NCBI RefSeq assembly: GCF_900537175.1
Contig: NZ_LS999833.1
Span: 248,001-312,000, forward strand
From: Lentilitoribacter sp. Alg239-R112
GTDB lineage: Bacteria; Pseudomonadota; Alphaproteobacteria; Rhizobiales; Rhizobiaceae
Direction of reading: 5' to 3'
DNA length: 64,000 nucleotides
Shown: piece after piece, positions 23,823 to 31,631 of the stretch
How the letters are laid out: each line of letters begins with the position of its first letter
How positions within the stretch are numbered: the stretch's first letter is position 1
The notes under the pieces: generated by a model
Databases searched by the model: none
What the model saw: the letters and a program-made list of their open reading frames with translations, nothing else
What the model was told of the DNA's origin: nothing
Made by a program: the position numbers and the translations under genes

Positions 23823-24257
23823 TCACTCAGATAAGATGATTTGAGATTTCACAGATGCAATTCGAACATCATTTAGAAGAAAGTCACTAAACTCAGACAA
23901 TTTCCTGGTGTCGGGTAATGCCACCTCAATCAAACAATCCAGCTCACCAGATAACGAGACAACCCGTTTGACCCCATCCAACGTGCCAAGCCAGTTCAAA
24001 ATGGGTTCACACGGGCGTTGTGAGAAGCAGATAAAAACAATGGCTTTGATTTTTCCATTATGTTCCTGGTCTATTTTAACCGTATAACCTTTAATTATAC
24101 CGCGCTCTTCCATACGTCGAATGCGATCTTGCACCGCTGTGCGCGACAGAGCAATTTCTTTGCCAATTGTGGTTGCAGGCATTCGCGCATTGATGGTCAA
24201 TTGCCTCAGAATTTTTCTATCTGTTTGATCCAAAGCAGCTCCATTCAAATACGGCAT
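23823..24257 (-). CDS. Lrp/AsnC-family regulator
   Basis: About 144 residues. The N-terminal AsnC HTH reads LDQTDRKILRQLTINARMPATTIGKEIALSRTAVQDRIRRME, and the C-terminal RAM/AsnC ligand domain has VKRVVSLSGELDCLIEVALPD. The start MPYLNGAALDQ at 24257 fits the family better than the longer frame from 24278. It diverges from a cupin gene at 24341 and probably controls it. The effector, likely an amino acid or small metabolite, is unknown. Confidence 0.85.
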   Translation of the reverse strand: MPYLNGAALDQTDRKILRQLTINARMPATTIGKEIALSRTAVQDRIRRMEERGIIKGYTVKIDQEHNGKIKAIVFICFSQRPCEPILNWLGTLDGVKRVVSLSGELDCLIEVALPDTRKLSEFSDFLLNDVRIASVKSQIILSE

Positions 24258-24340
24258 TTCGCCGCCAACATACGTCACGTCGCAAGATGATCTTCTTACA
24301 GGTGTCAGCTACTTTATAGATGCAAGTCAAAGGAGCAAGC

Positions 24341-24652
24341 ATGCATATTATTAATCCGAGGTCATTTACAGGAAACTCAGCATGGGATGCGCTGGATATT
24401 GAGCAATTCGAGAATGCAACCGTTCGTCTTCACTGGACGGATCAACCATACAAATGGCATATCAATGACGGACCAGAAGTTTTTGCTGTTATGGATGGCA
24501 CCGTGGATATGCATGTCAGACAAGATGGCAAAGAGAATGTTTTTCGTTTATATATTGGGGACATCTTTCACGCCCAATGCGGTGATGAACACGTCGCCCA
24601 TCCTGTCGGCCCTGCCCGTGTGCTGGTAATCGAGAAAGCTGGCAGCATCTGA
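24341..24652 (+). CDS. Cupin-domain protein
   Basis: 103 residues; AAAGGAG at 24328-24334 sets the start at 24341. A single conserved beta-barrel is suggested by PYKWHINDGPEVFAVMDGTVDM and GDIFHAQCGDEHVAHPVGPARVLVIE, which supply His and Glu residues in the usual cupin metal-site spacing. Small cupins of this type have varied or unknown roles. The divergent Lrp-type regulator suggests control by an amino acid-like effector. Confidence 0.75.
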   Translation: MHIINPRSFTGNSAWDALDIEQFENATVRLHWTDQPYKWHINDGPEVFAVMDGTVDMHVRQDGKENVFRLYIGDIFHAQCGDEHVAHPVGPARVLVIEKAGSI

Positions 24653-24673
24653 AAATATGTTGAGATTTTTCAA

Positions 24674-24708
24674 ACAAAAAAGCCGCATGTCGTATCTAAC
24701 ATGCGGCC
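24674..24708 (-). terminator. Intrinsic terminator of EF-hand copy 3
   Basis: GCCGCATG (24683-24690) pairs perfectly with CATGCGGC (24701-24708). On the minus strand the hairpin is followed by TTTTTTG. It lies about 40 bases past the end of EF-hand copy 3. Confidence 0.8.
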
Positions 24709-24747
24709 CAAACCAATTGGTTTAATTCATATTCAAAATGTTAGCGA

Positions 24748-24993
24748 TTAGCCAAGATTTCTGAACTCTGTTGGAGACAATTTACCGTTTCCGTCTGCAT
24801 CAGCAGCATGGAACTGGATAGCAGAGATACCTGCACGGTTTGCTTCATGGATGCTCACAAGACCATCACCAGCTTGAGATGCATATACACCGTTTGCATC
24901 GCCACGTGTATCATCAACAGATGTGAAGTTAAGTGCAGATGCACCAGTTAGAGCCATTGCAGATAGTGCGATTGTTGTAAGTACGATTTTCAT
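24748..24993 (-). CDS. Small exported EF-hand protein, copy 3
   Basis: 81 residues from the ATG at 24993, nearly identical to copy 2. The main differences fall in or next to the calcium loop, which here reads DADGNGKLSPTEF instead of DANNDGKLSPTEF; both are canonical (Asp1, Asp or Asn3, Asn or Asp5, Gly6, Glu12). Signal peptide and upstream region are shared with copy 2. A clean terminator follows. It is likely periplasmic and calcium-binding; the role is unknown. Confidence 0.75.
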   Translation of the reverse strand: MKIVLTTIALSAMALTGASALNFTSVDDTRGDANGVYASQAGDGLVSIHEANRAGISAIQFHAADADGNGKLSPTEFRNLG

Positions 24994-25017
24994 AATATTT
25001 TCCATTCATTTGTTTGT

Positions 25018-25068
25018 GGAACGTTGTGGCGTTCCTGTTGGTTTAAATGTGAGACATTGTGGTGTCTC
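25018..25068. repeat. Two TTGTGG stem-loops upstream of EF-hand copy 3
   Basis: GGAACG-TTGTGG-CGTTCC (25018-25035) and GAGACA-TTGTGG-TGTCTC (25051-25068) are the first two stem-loops of the four upstream of copy 2, with identical linkers. The third and fourth are missing here, so unit number differs between the two duplicated modules. Confidence 0.8.
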
Positions 25069-25557
25069 GGGTTAGTATCTTGTTTGAAGCGCCCCATTTA
25101 ATCCGTTTGGATGTTGTTGGCTGCGTTTCGATGAGTTGAATATAGGATTGGAAAATGAGAAAATAAATTAAACTCGGCGCACATAAATGTGAGAGCCAGT
25201 GTGTGGCTCAAGCTCTTGAATATCAGACCTCGCAAAACAAACAGATAATTTCGTAATAAATTCAAATAAATAACATTTCGACAGACCAATCAAGTAAACA
25301 CGAGCCTCGTGAGAAACCACACAAAACCTGTTCAAACTTTTTGTTTTTCCTGCAAAAATCTCAATAAATTCACCCTCCAAAAACCAACCTTTGTGAGCGG
25401 ATGAGAGCAACCGTGACGGAAATGGGGAGAGTTGCAGTGAGAAAAATGGGTTTATTAATGACTATAACTTCTCGAAAGAATGGCTTTCAGACCAAGTAAA
25501 ATGAAAACCGATTCCTCAATCCAAATCATCGAAAACAAAATAATTGAAGCATCACAC
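25069..25557. other. Upstream block of EF-hand copy 3
   Basis: About 490 bases with no convincing gene. The segments shared with the copy 2 upstream region end at about 25413 (the 24-bp segment at 25390-25413). Beyond that, up to the MerR promoter, I see nothing assignable. Confidence 0.4.
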
Positions 25558-25588
25558 TTGACCTAGAGTAACTCCAGCCTGCTATCAC
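25558..25588 (+). promoter_or_regulatory. MerR-type promoter with 19-bp spacer
   Basis: TTGACC (25558-25563) and TATCAC (25583-25588) are 19 bp apart, the over-long spacing typical of MerR-activated promoters. A dyad, CTAGAGT-A-ACTCCAG (25563-25577), sits in the spacer. It reads toward the MerR/aldo-keto reductase pair, so autoregulation by that MerR protein is likely. Confidence 0.7.
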
Positions 25589-25626
25589 CCAGTCTCGATC
25601 ACCGAGACAAACAGGAGTCTTTTGGC

Positions 25627-25983
25627 ATGTTTATCAAAGAAGCTGCGACAAAGAGCGGGTTAAGCATCGACACTATTCGCTATTATGAGAAAGAGGGAAT
25701 GTTACCGGTAATTGATCGCAATTCGTCTGGCATTCGGATTTTCACACCAACCAACATCGAATGGCTCAACATCCTGTATTGGCTTCGGAAAACAGGTATG
25801 TCGATGAAGGTCATGAAGCGTTATGCAATTATTGTTCATGAGGGTGACCACACGATACCTGAGCGCATGAGTATTTTGCTCGAACACCAGAAGCTGGTCG
25901 AAGAACGACGCAAAGAACTCGACGCCTGTTCCGACCTTTTGGCGCACAAGGTGCATTGCTACAAATCATATAAGAAGGATTAA
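25627..25983 (+). CDS. MerR-family regulator of the aldo/keto reductase
   Basis: 118 residues. The MerR HTH begins FIKEAATKSGLSIDTIRYYEKEGMLP, followed by the wing residues RIFTPTNIEWLNILYWLRKTGMSM. The C-terminal coiled coil ends with cysteines in ELDACSDLLAHKVHCYKSY, which could be redox or electrophile sensitive. The aldo/keto reductase gene starts three bases after its stop, so the two are co-transcribed from the 19-bp-spacer promoter. This matches the common MerR/AKR pairs thought to respond to reactive carbonyls. Confidence 0.8.
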   Translation: MFIKEAATKSGLSIDTIRYYEKEGMLPVIDRNSSGIRIFTPTNIEWLNILYWLRKTGMSMKVMKRYAIIVHEGDHTIPERMSILLEHQKLVEERRKELDACSDLLAHKVHCYKSYKKD

Positions 25984-25986
25984 GCC

Positions 25987-26982
25987 ATGAATGGCATGAA
26001 TATAGAACTTTGGAACGGACAATCCGCACCACGCATGGGCATTGGTACTTGGGTGATGGGCGGACAGCAATATTGGAATGGCATGTCTGTTGGTTGGGAT
26101 AATGTGGATGATGAACAATCTCTAGCAACATTGCGTACCAGCTTTGATTTGGGCGTACGCATCATCGATACCGCCGCACAATATGGGGCAGGTCATTCAG
26201 AACGCATCATCGGCCAGGCCATTAAACACTCGCAAATTCCACGTGAGGAATTCATCGTTTGCACAAAAGCTGGGTTTGCCTGCGACCCTGACACGGGAGA
26301 CGTACTAGGTGAAGTTGATAGCAAAGAGGACATCACCAAAAACATTGATGAGAGCTTGCAGCGCCTTGGCGTTGAATATCTGGATCTCGTTAAATACCAC
26401 ATAAACTGGCACCCTATTGATCAATCATATGAAGTGTTTGAAGCTTTTGAAGAGGCGCGCCTTGCCGGAAAGATAAAAGCCTTTGGCTGGAGTACTGATG
26501 ATCCTGAACGAGCAAGCGTATTTGCGGATAAATATGATGGGTTTGTTGCCGTTCAACACAATCTCAATCTGGTCACCCCTGCAAATGACATTTTAAACTT
26601 GATTGAAGAACGCAAACTCTATTCCTTTAACCGGCAACCGTTGGCGATGGGGTTACTCACAGGCAAATATCAAGGCGTCGATAAAGCTGCCGAAGGTGAT
26701 GACATAAGATCTGCGGGTGCTGAATGGATGCGCTATTTCAACAAAGGCGGAACGCCCAATGCTGATTTCTTGCAGAAAATCGAAACTGCACGTGGAATTC
26801 TTACAGGCGATGGCCGGTCTTTAGCACAAGGTTCTCTAGGCTACTGTTTAGCGAAAAGTCCACGGACCATTCCAATTCCGGGTTGCCGAACGGCTAAACA
26901 GGCCCGAGATAATTTTGCGGTCATTGAAAAAGGCCCCCTCACCCAAAATGCTGTGAGTGAACTGGAAAATCTATTTGCATAA
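25987..26982 (+). CDS. Aldo/keto reductase
   Basis: 331 residues of an aldo/keto reductase barrel. The catalytic tetrad is visible: Asp and Tyr in RIIDTAAQYGAGHSE, Lys in VCTKAGF, and His in VKYHINWHP. The NADPH-binding region near the C-terminus reads TIPIPGCRTAKQARDN. The enzyme reduces carbonyl compounds with NADPH in the cytoplasm; the substrate is unknown. It is in an operon with the MerR gene just upstream. Confidence 0.85.
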   Translation: MNGMNIELWNGQSAPRMGIGTWVMGGQQYWNGMSVGWDNVDDEQSLATLRTSFDLGVRIIDTAAQYGAGHSERIIGQAIKHSQIPREEFIVCTKAGFACDPDTGDVLGEVDSKEDITKNIDESLQRLGVEYLDLVKYHINWHPIDQSYEVFEAFEEARLAGKIKAFGWSTDDPERASVFADKYDGFVAVQHNLNLVTPANDILNLIEERKLYSFNRQPLAMGLLTGKYQGVDKAAEGDDIRSAGAEWMRYFNKGGTPNADFLQKIETARGILTGDGRSLAQGSLGYCLAKSPRTIPIPGCRTAKQARDNFAVIEKGPLTQNAVSELENLFA

Positions 26983-27012
26983 AAAAATCCCTGCTTTTGG
27001 GGATAAGCAGGG
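26982..27012. terminator. Terminator between convergent AKR and msrB genes
   Basis: CCCTGCTT (26989-26996) pairs with AAGCAGGG (27005-27012). The run of A's at 26982-26988 is a T-run for minus-strand transcripts, so it mainly terminates msrB, whose stop lies about 30 bases upstream in that direction. Confidence 0.8.
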
Positions 27013-27043
27013 TCAAGTTTGGAGGTACAATCGTTTGTAAAAG

Positions 27044-27556
27044 TTAAGCTTCAGCCGCTTTAAAACTAAGAGCAGCACCATTTAAGCAATGACGCAAACC
27101 TGTTGGCTCTGGACCATCTTCAAATATGTGACCGAAGTGACCACCGCAACGACGGCAATGAACTTCTGTGCGGGTACTAAAAAAGGACTTATCCTCTTTC
27201 GTGCGGACGGCATCTTCGATCTCTTGATAGAAGCTCGGCCAGCCAGTGCCACTGTCAAACTTGGTTGCAGAGTCATAAGCGGGCAAATCACAACCAGCGC
27301 AATGGAACACGCCAACGCGTTTCTCATCATTAAGCGCACTTGTAAACGCACGTTCTGTATCTTCATGCCGCAATACTTTATATTGCATGTCTGTCAAAAC
27401 TTGTTGCCATTCAGCATCAGCCTTTACAACTTCATAGGTCATGTCTTTTGCTTCCGGTGGGAATTTATATGTTTTTGCAATTGATGAACGGGCACCCACG
27501 AATAATGCAGCAGCGCCCATTGCAGTGGTGATACCCAAGAATTTACGACGGTTCAT
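27044..27556 (-). CDS. msrB: Peptide-methionine (R)-S-oxide reductase, exported
   Basis: 170 residues. The N-terminus MNRRKFLGITTAMGAAALFVGA is a Tat-like or Sec signal, so the enzyme acts in the periplasm. The MsrB domain has a zinc site from two CxxC pairs (Cys86/Cys89 and Cys134/Cys137), the conserved GTGWPSFY, and catalytic Cys157 in GLRHCLNG. It repairs methionine-R-sulfoxide in proteins. A ribosome binding site (AGGAG) lies before the start. An exported MsrA is encoded separately at 52734. Confidence 0.9.
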   Translation of the reverse strand: MNRRKFLGITTAMGAAALFVGARSSIAKTYKFPPEAKDMTYEVVKADAEWQQVLTDMQYKVLRHEDTERAFTSALNDEKRVGVFHCAGCDLPAYDSATKFDSGTGWPSFYQEIEDAVRTKEDKSFFSTRTEVHCRRCGGHFGHIFEDGPEPTGLRHCLNGAALSFKAAEA

Positions 27557-27704
27557 AATTGTCTCCTTTTTGCCCGTTTTGAGCTTGTGACAATCTTATA
27601 ACGCATAAAATCCGGAAATGGTTTCACTTCCAATAACAGTTTTGTGTGTCTTGCGTGAGAGGTGAGTGAGGCTGTTCAGCGCACCATTGCGTATGCCAGG
27701 GCAA

Positions 27705-28031
27705 TCACGCCACCTGCGCAATGGCCTGCTGCAAAAACCCTTTGCAATCTTTATTGCTAATATCATCAACACTGCGCAGCTTGATGTGTCGTCTGAATTT
27801 ACCTGAACCTTCAAGCTGGTTCTGTGGATCAAGCAGAGACGCGCCTTCGCTAAATTCGAGCGAGATATGGGCTTTATATGCAAAGTAACCACTAACCTGT
27901 GTTTTAGGATCACCAGCGATCACTTCAATCATCGTGCCGCCATACTTGGGCACCGAGCTATATTCAGGGCAAATCTCAAGTAGTATCTCCACGAGATTAT
28001 CAATGATTTGTGTTTTGGTTGCCTCATCCAT
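27705..28031 (-). CDS. DUF1801-like protein
   Basis: 108 residues resembling the DUF1801/YdhG-like fold: a C-terminal His/Lys region (FRRHIKLRSVDDI) and an aromatic core around GYFAYKAHISLEFSEGASL. Such small proteins are common and uncharacterised. GGAG precedes the start. It lies upstream of msrB on the same strand, with about 150 bases of non-coding sequence between them. Function unknown. Confidence 0.6.
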   Translation of the reverse strand: MDEATKTQIIDNLVEILLEICPEYSSVPKYGGTMIEVIAGDPKTQVSGYFAYKAHISLEFSEGASLLDPQNQLEGSGKFRRHIKLRSVDDISNKDCKGFLQQAIAQVA

Positions 28032-28112
28032 TCACTTGCTCCCATTTATTGTCACATTGTCTTGGCAATACACTCCCAGCAAATCCACAAAGTGCAACTT
28101 AGCCGAAGGATA

Positions 28113-28400
28113 TCAGCTGATCCGGGTGAGCTCATTTAGCTTAAAATCTGCAACAGCACCTTCCGTCGCAGATTTATATGCCGCCAAATGCGGTGTATCC
28201 ATATGTTTTAACCATAGATCACGTGTTTCCCAAATCTCATAAAAAACGAAATAGGCTGGATTTTCATTATCTCGATGAAAATCATACCGAATGCAGCCTT
28301 CATCCTTTAGCGATGGTTCAACTAGTTTTTCCAGAGCATTACGAACGAGTTCTTCCTTGCCTTCTGCTGCTGTAATCTGAGCTAAAATAACGAGTGTCAT
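28113..28400 (-). CDS. ABM-domain (putative quinol) monooxygenase
   Basis: 95 residues with the antibiotic-biosynthesis-monooxygenase ferredoxin-like fold: LVILAQITAAEGKEELVRNAL, EGCIRYDFHRDNENPAYFVFYEIWE, and HMDTPHLAAY. This is typical of YgiN-like quinol monooxygenases and related dimeric proteins. It sits among small redox and detoxification genes. The substrate is unknown. AAGGAAA lies upstream of the start. Confidence 0.8.
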   Translation of the reverse strand: MTLVILAQITAAEGKEELVRNALEKLVEPSLKDEGCIRYDFHRDNENPAYFVFYEIWETRDLWLKHMDTPHLAAYKSATEGAVADFKLNELTRIS

Positions 28401-28575
28401 AAGATTTTCCTTGGAATCAATATTACAATGATAAACTTACGCGAACAGAATTCCATAAAACAAGCACAATAACCTGCCACGTGATTTTGCTGTTTTAAAA
28501 ACCGTTGCTGACATAATCTGGCAACTTCGCCGACTATCATGTCCGCAATCAACAATTTTGAGACGTGAGAAACAG

Positions 28576-29163
28576 ATGCCTAAAAAAATAGCGATTATAT
28601 TGACTGCTGGATATGCTGACTGGGAATGCGCCTTCATAAATGGCATTGGGAGCGCTTATTTCGGATTTGAGACTGTAAATGTGTCCCCTGACGGTCAAGA
28701 AATCGTATCTCAAGGTGGGCTTCGAACAATTCCTGATGATAGTATGGCGCATATTAAGCCTAACGATTTTGACATGTTGATTTTGTGTGGCAGTGCGATT
28801 TGGGAGACCGCGGAGGCGCCAGACGTCAAGAACTTGGCACTAAATTTTCTAAATGAAAACAAGTATGTTGCCGCCATTTGCGGCGGAACACTTGCGTTAG
28901 CAGATGCTGGAATTTTGGACAATAGGCGCCATACCAGCAATGCCTTGGAATTCCTCACTGGGAAATCCGAAACCTACAATGGAAGTTCATATTATGTGGA
29001 GGGTGCCGCCGCGATATCTGATGATAATGTTATAACGGCTGCAGGTAGCTCGCCAGTTCAATTTTCCGCAGCTGTTTTTCGCGCTGTTGGCGTTGAGGAA
29101 AAAACCATTTCAGAATTTTTGGCAATGCTGGCAAGTGAGCATTCCAAAAATGTTCAGACGTAG
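28576..29163 (+). CDS. DJ-1/PfpI family protein
   Basis: About 195 residues of the DJ-1/PfpI (class I glutamine amidotransferase-like) fold. The nucleophile-elbow Cys is in VAAICGGTLALADAG, and the upstream acid is in TAGYADWECAF. Members include glyoxalase/deglycase-like and chaperone-like proteins. It diverges from the ABM monooxygenase gene. The start is the ATG at 28576; ribosome binding is weak. Confidence 0.8.
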   Translation: MPKKIAIILTAGYADWECAFINGIGSAYFGFETVNVSPDGQEIVSQGGLRTIPDDSMAHIKPNDFDMLILCGSAIWETAEAPDVKNLALNFLNENKYVAAICGGTLALADAGILDNRRHTSNALEFLTGKSETYNGSSYYVEGAAAISDDNVITAAGSSPVQFSAAVFRAVGVEEKTISEFLAMLASEHSKNVQT

Positions 29164-29245
29164 CTGAAACCATTTCACTGCGTTGGAAGCCACAACAACC
29201 TACGCAGTGAGAATTGAATCTGAGTTCCGGAAAACCCAATAGTTA

Positions 29246-29467
29246 TTATAAATGCTGCTTGCGATATTCCACAACGGGCAGGCCGCCAATCCCCCAATCA
29301 TCCAGTGGAACCTCATCAATAACAACAAAGGTTGTTGCCGGATTTTTATTCAAAACACGTTCCAGCAAATCAGATACGCCTTTGATTAACTCAGCCTTTT
29401 GTTCGGCTGTTGGGCCAGTCCCGTTTGGACCGCCCTCTTTGGTAACTTTAATATTCACATAGGGCAT
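29246..29467 (-). CDS. 4-oxalocrotonate tautomerase family protein
   Basis: 73 residues. Pro2 after the initiator Met supplies the catalytic N-terminal proline (MPYVNIKVTKEGG), and KAELIKGVSDLLERVLNKNPATTFVVIDEVPLDDWGIGG follows the usual fold. It begins immediately after the upstream NTF2-like gene's stop (TGA then ATG), as the last gene of a GST/NTF2/tautomerase operon. The tautomerase or promiscuous substrate is unknown. Confidence 0.85.
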   Translation of the reverse strand: MPYVNIKVTKEGGPNGTGPTAEQKAELIKGVSDLLERVLNKNPATTFVVIDEVPLDDWGIGGLPVVEYRKQHL

Positions 29468-29857
29468 TCATGCCTCCTGCGTTTTGGGAATATAGGTGAA
29501 GATTTTTGTCATGATCCGCCAACCGTGATGGTCATTACTCAAGGTTAGAAAATCGAGATATTCGCGATCCATCATTGTCATGGATGCTCTGACAAAGGCC
29601 ATTTTTGTACCGCCGAACTCGATCGAGAAAATCCGATCATGTCGGACCTCTGCCCTATCCGCAGGCGGTGTTCTACGATCCACCATGTCAAAATATTCAT
29701 CGCGGGATTTGTTCATATAATCGCCGTCAATCATGTTCACATATCGCAAGTCCGGATGAAAAACTTTAGCCAGTTGCTTGGTGTCAGCATGATAAAGCCC
29801 ATCGAAATATCCATTCATAATCTCAATGACTTGAGTGTATGCCTGTTGATCAGCCAT
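29468..29857 (-). CDS. NTF2-like (SnoaL-type) protein
   Basis: 129 residues from the ATG at 29857, which overlaps the GST stop as TAATG. An NTF2/SnoaL-like cone fold is suggested by YFDGLYHADTKQLAKVFHPDLRYVN, MNKSRDEYFDMV, and a late strand (DFLTLSNDHHGWRIMTKIFTY). It may be an isomerase, a lyase or a simple binding protein. It is the middle gene of the GST operon, translationally coupled on both sides. Confidence 0.8.
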   Translation of the reverse strand: MADQQAYTQVIEIMNGYFDGLYHADTKQLAKVFHPDLRYVNMIDGDYMNKSRDEYFDMVDRRTPPADRAEVRHDRIFSIEFGGTKMAFVRASMTMMDREYLDFLTLSNDHHGWRIMTKIFTYIPKTQEA

Positions 29858-30465
29858 TAGATCAGGCCCTCCGCCTTCATTGCACTTTGTGTTGTTGGGC
29901 GGTTTGCGACACGTTCGACAAATGCAGCAACATTGGGCCATTTTTTCAGGTCTATTCCGACAAAACCCGACCAATTGCTAACGGCAAACATATATGCGTC
30001 AGCGACCGAGAAATTATCACCTAACAAATATGCTCTACCATCTGCGAAAACCGCATTGAGGTAATCAAACTTGCTGGCAACATTTGCACCCGCTTTAACC
30101 TTGTCTTCATCGGACGCTGCTCCTGAGAAGAACGGATTAAACGCTTTATGCAATTCAGAGCTTGTGTAATTAAGATGCTCATGCAGCCGAGCGCGCTCGA
30201 TCGTTCCGCTCACTGGTGCCAGATCACTTTGCGGATATTGATCGGCAATATATTGCAGAATGGAAGCACCCTCGGTGAGAACTTCACCAGAATCCAACTC
30301 CAGTGCCGGCACATATCCTTTAGGGTTGATTTTATTATAATCCTGCCCTGATTTTGTCAGTCCCGCATCCGTATCAACCTCGATCAACTCAAATGCTGCA
30401 CCGACTTCCAACAAAGCAATATGGCTTGCCAACGGGCAAGCTCCGGGTTTGTAATATAGTTTCAT
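29857..30465 (-). CDS. Beta-class glutathione S-transferase
   Basis: 202 residues. The N-terminal thioredoxin-like domain reads MKLYYKPGACPLASHIALLE, with Cys10 at the beta-class active site. The helical domain follows (RARLHEHLNYTSSELHKAFNPFF and the N-capping-box-type SVADAYMFAVSNW). The enzyme conjugates or reduces electrophiles with glutathione in the cytoplasm. It leads the three-gene operon with NTF2-like and tautomerase genes. A perfect palindrome upstream (30556-30574) may be its operator. Confidence 0.9.
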   Translation of the reverse strand: MKLYYKPGACPLASHIALLEVGAAFELIEVDTDAGLTKSGQDYNKINPKGYVPALELDSGEVLTEGASILQYIADQYPQSDLAPVSGTIERARLHEHLNYTSSELHKAFNPFFSGAASDEDKVKAGANVASKFDYLNAVFADGRAYLLGDNFSVADAYMFAVSNWSGFVGIDLKKWPNVAAFVERVANRPTTQSAMKAEGLI

Positions 30466-30555
30466 CTAACATTCCTTTCTCATCTATCTGGTTCGATGTA
30501 TGAGAAAGGCTAACAATGATCACGCTTAATTAATAACATTGTTTTTTCATAATAA

Positions 30556-30574
30556 TGATCTAAATTTTAGATCA
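30556..30574. promoter_or_regulatory. Perfect 19-bp palindrome upstream of the GST operon
   Basis: TGATCTAAATTTTAGATCA is perfectly symmetric around its central T and lies 91 bases upstream of the GST start. The half-site TGATCTAAA resembles half-sites of dimeric repressors. No regulator gene is adjacent, so the protein that binds is not known. Confidence 0.5.
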
Positions 30575-30668
30575 AGATGCACGTAACCAAGGGAATTCAC
30601 AATAAAGCTTGATAGCTGAGTTAAAACCCGGGCCTGAACAATCAAACCCGAGTTTTCTATTTCTATAG

Positions 30669-30983
30669 TTAGTATTTTTCTGGATTTCCGGGAACAATTT
30701 TTGTTACTGTGCCTGCGGGCTTCCCGTCTGGGCCTATATAGGTAAATTTGCCAGGCTCATATGCTATCTTCCAATCTCCTGCGGGGCCACCTGCCCACTT
30801 TACATGGTAGCTATCCTCATGAATGGTCAACTCGCCCTTCATCGCTGGCACGCCCGGCAAGGTCATGTATGCAATGGTCTCGGTTGGATAAAATATCGTT
30901 GCATCCACATCTTTGCCTACATCCACATAATGAGTAGAGCCAATCATGAAGACCGCTAATATTTTGCTCGTTAATATTGTCAT
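30669..30983 (-). CDS. Small exported protein of unknown function
   Basis: About 104 residues with an N-terminal hydrophobic stretch (ILTSKILAVFMIGSTH) that may be a signal, then a beta-rich region (TIAYMTLPGVPAMKGELTIHE; YEPGKFTYIGPDGKPAGTVTKIV). It lies 31 bases downstream of the DOMON gene and is probably co-transcribed with it. I do not recognise the family. Confidence 0.55.
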   Translation of the reverse strand: MTILTSKILAVFMIGSTHYVDVGKDVDATIFYPTETIAYMTLPGVPAMKGELTIHEDSYHVKWAGGPAGDWKIAYEPGKFTYIGPDGKPAGTVTKIVPGNPEKY

Positions 30984-31017
30984 CATTTTACCTTTCAGGT
31001 TGTTGGAGATGAATTAA

Positions 31018-31545
31018 TTACAAGATGGTTTTGTAATGTTGTCGCCATGCAGAATGGTGATCAAAGTCAATCGAATTGGACCATGCAAGCATGAGATAGC
31101 AAGGCGAGCCTGGAGATAAATCAAGATCAGGTCGGTCAGAAATTTCATGGGGAAATGAAAACTCCAGACATGAAATTCCTTCTAAAAACTCACTGTTGAC
31201 GAATTTCACCGTCTTCTTGCCACCAAGACTTTCGATGCTTTGATGCCCGCCTGAACCCGCCTCATGTTCCTCGATATGAATAGCGGGCGTTGATACTGTT
31301 GCCATTACAAAGCGTGTATTTTTAAGGCTGTTCTGGGCGTTAAATCCAACAGCGATCCACCCACGCGTCGGCGCTGTTAGCTTTCCCACAATACGGTTTT
31401 GATGATGATGCCAATGGAACGTAACGCCAGAATCTTCTAGTTTCTGATCATCTAATATTGGCAATGCCATGGCCGAATTTCGTATCGGCCATGCAAACGA
31501 ACCTGTGGCTAAAGTAGCAAGTGTTAAAAACTTTCGCTTGTTCAT
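31018..31545 (-). CDS. Exported DOMON-domain protein
   Basis: 175 residues: a signal with a KRKF head (MNKRKFLTLATLATGSFAW) and a DOMON-like beta sandwich (GVTFHWHHHQNRIVGKLTAP then RGWIAVGFNAQNSLKNTRFVMATV). DOMON domains bind haem b or sugars and often serve in periplasmic electron transfer; histidine or methionine ligands are possible here. It diverges from a MarR gene across two symmetric operators, which suggests MarR-controlled expression. Confidence 0.75.
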   Translation of the reverse strand: MNKRKFLTLATLATGSFAWPIRNSAMALPILDDQKLEDSGVTFHWHHHQNRIVGKLTAPTRGWIAVGFNAQNSLKNTRFVMATVSTPAIHIEEHEAGSGGHQSIESLGGKKTVKFVNSEFLEGISCLEFSFPHEISDRPDLDLSPGSPCYLMLAWSNSIDFDHHSAWRQHYKTIL

Positions 31546-31566
31546 CTCAAATCCTTGCGCTAAAAA

Positions 31567-31620
31567 TAGTCAAGCAAATTGACTAATATAGATTAGCGAG
31601 ATTTTGTCAAGCTACTTGAC
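31567..31620. promoter_or_regulatory. Paired operators between DOMON and MarR genes
   Basis: TAGTCAA-GCAAA-TTGACTA (31567-31585) and GTCAAG-CTA-CTTGAC (31606-31620) share the GTCAA half-site and lie about 37 bp apart, centre to centre. They occupy most of the divergent intergenic region. The MarR product at 31632 is the obvious candidate to bind both. Confidence 0.65.
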
Positions 31621-31631
31621 TAAAAATAATA

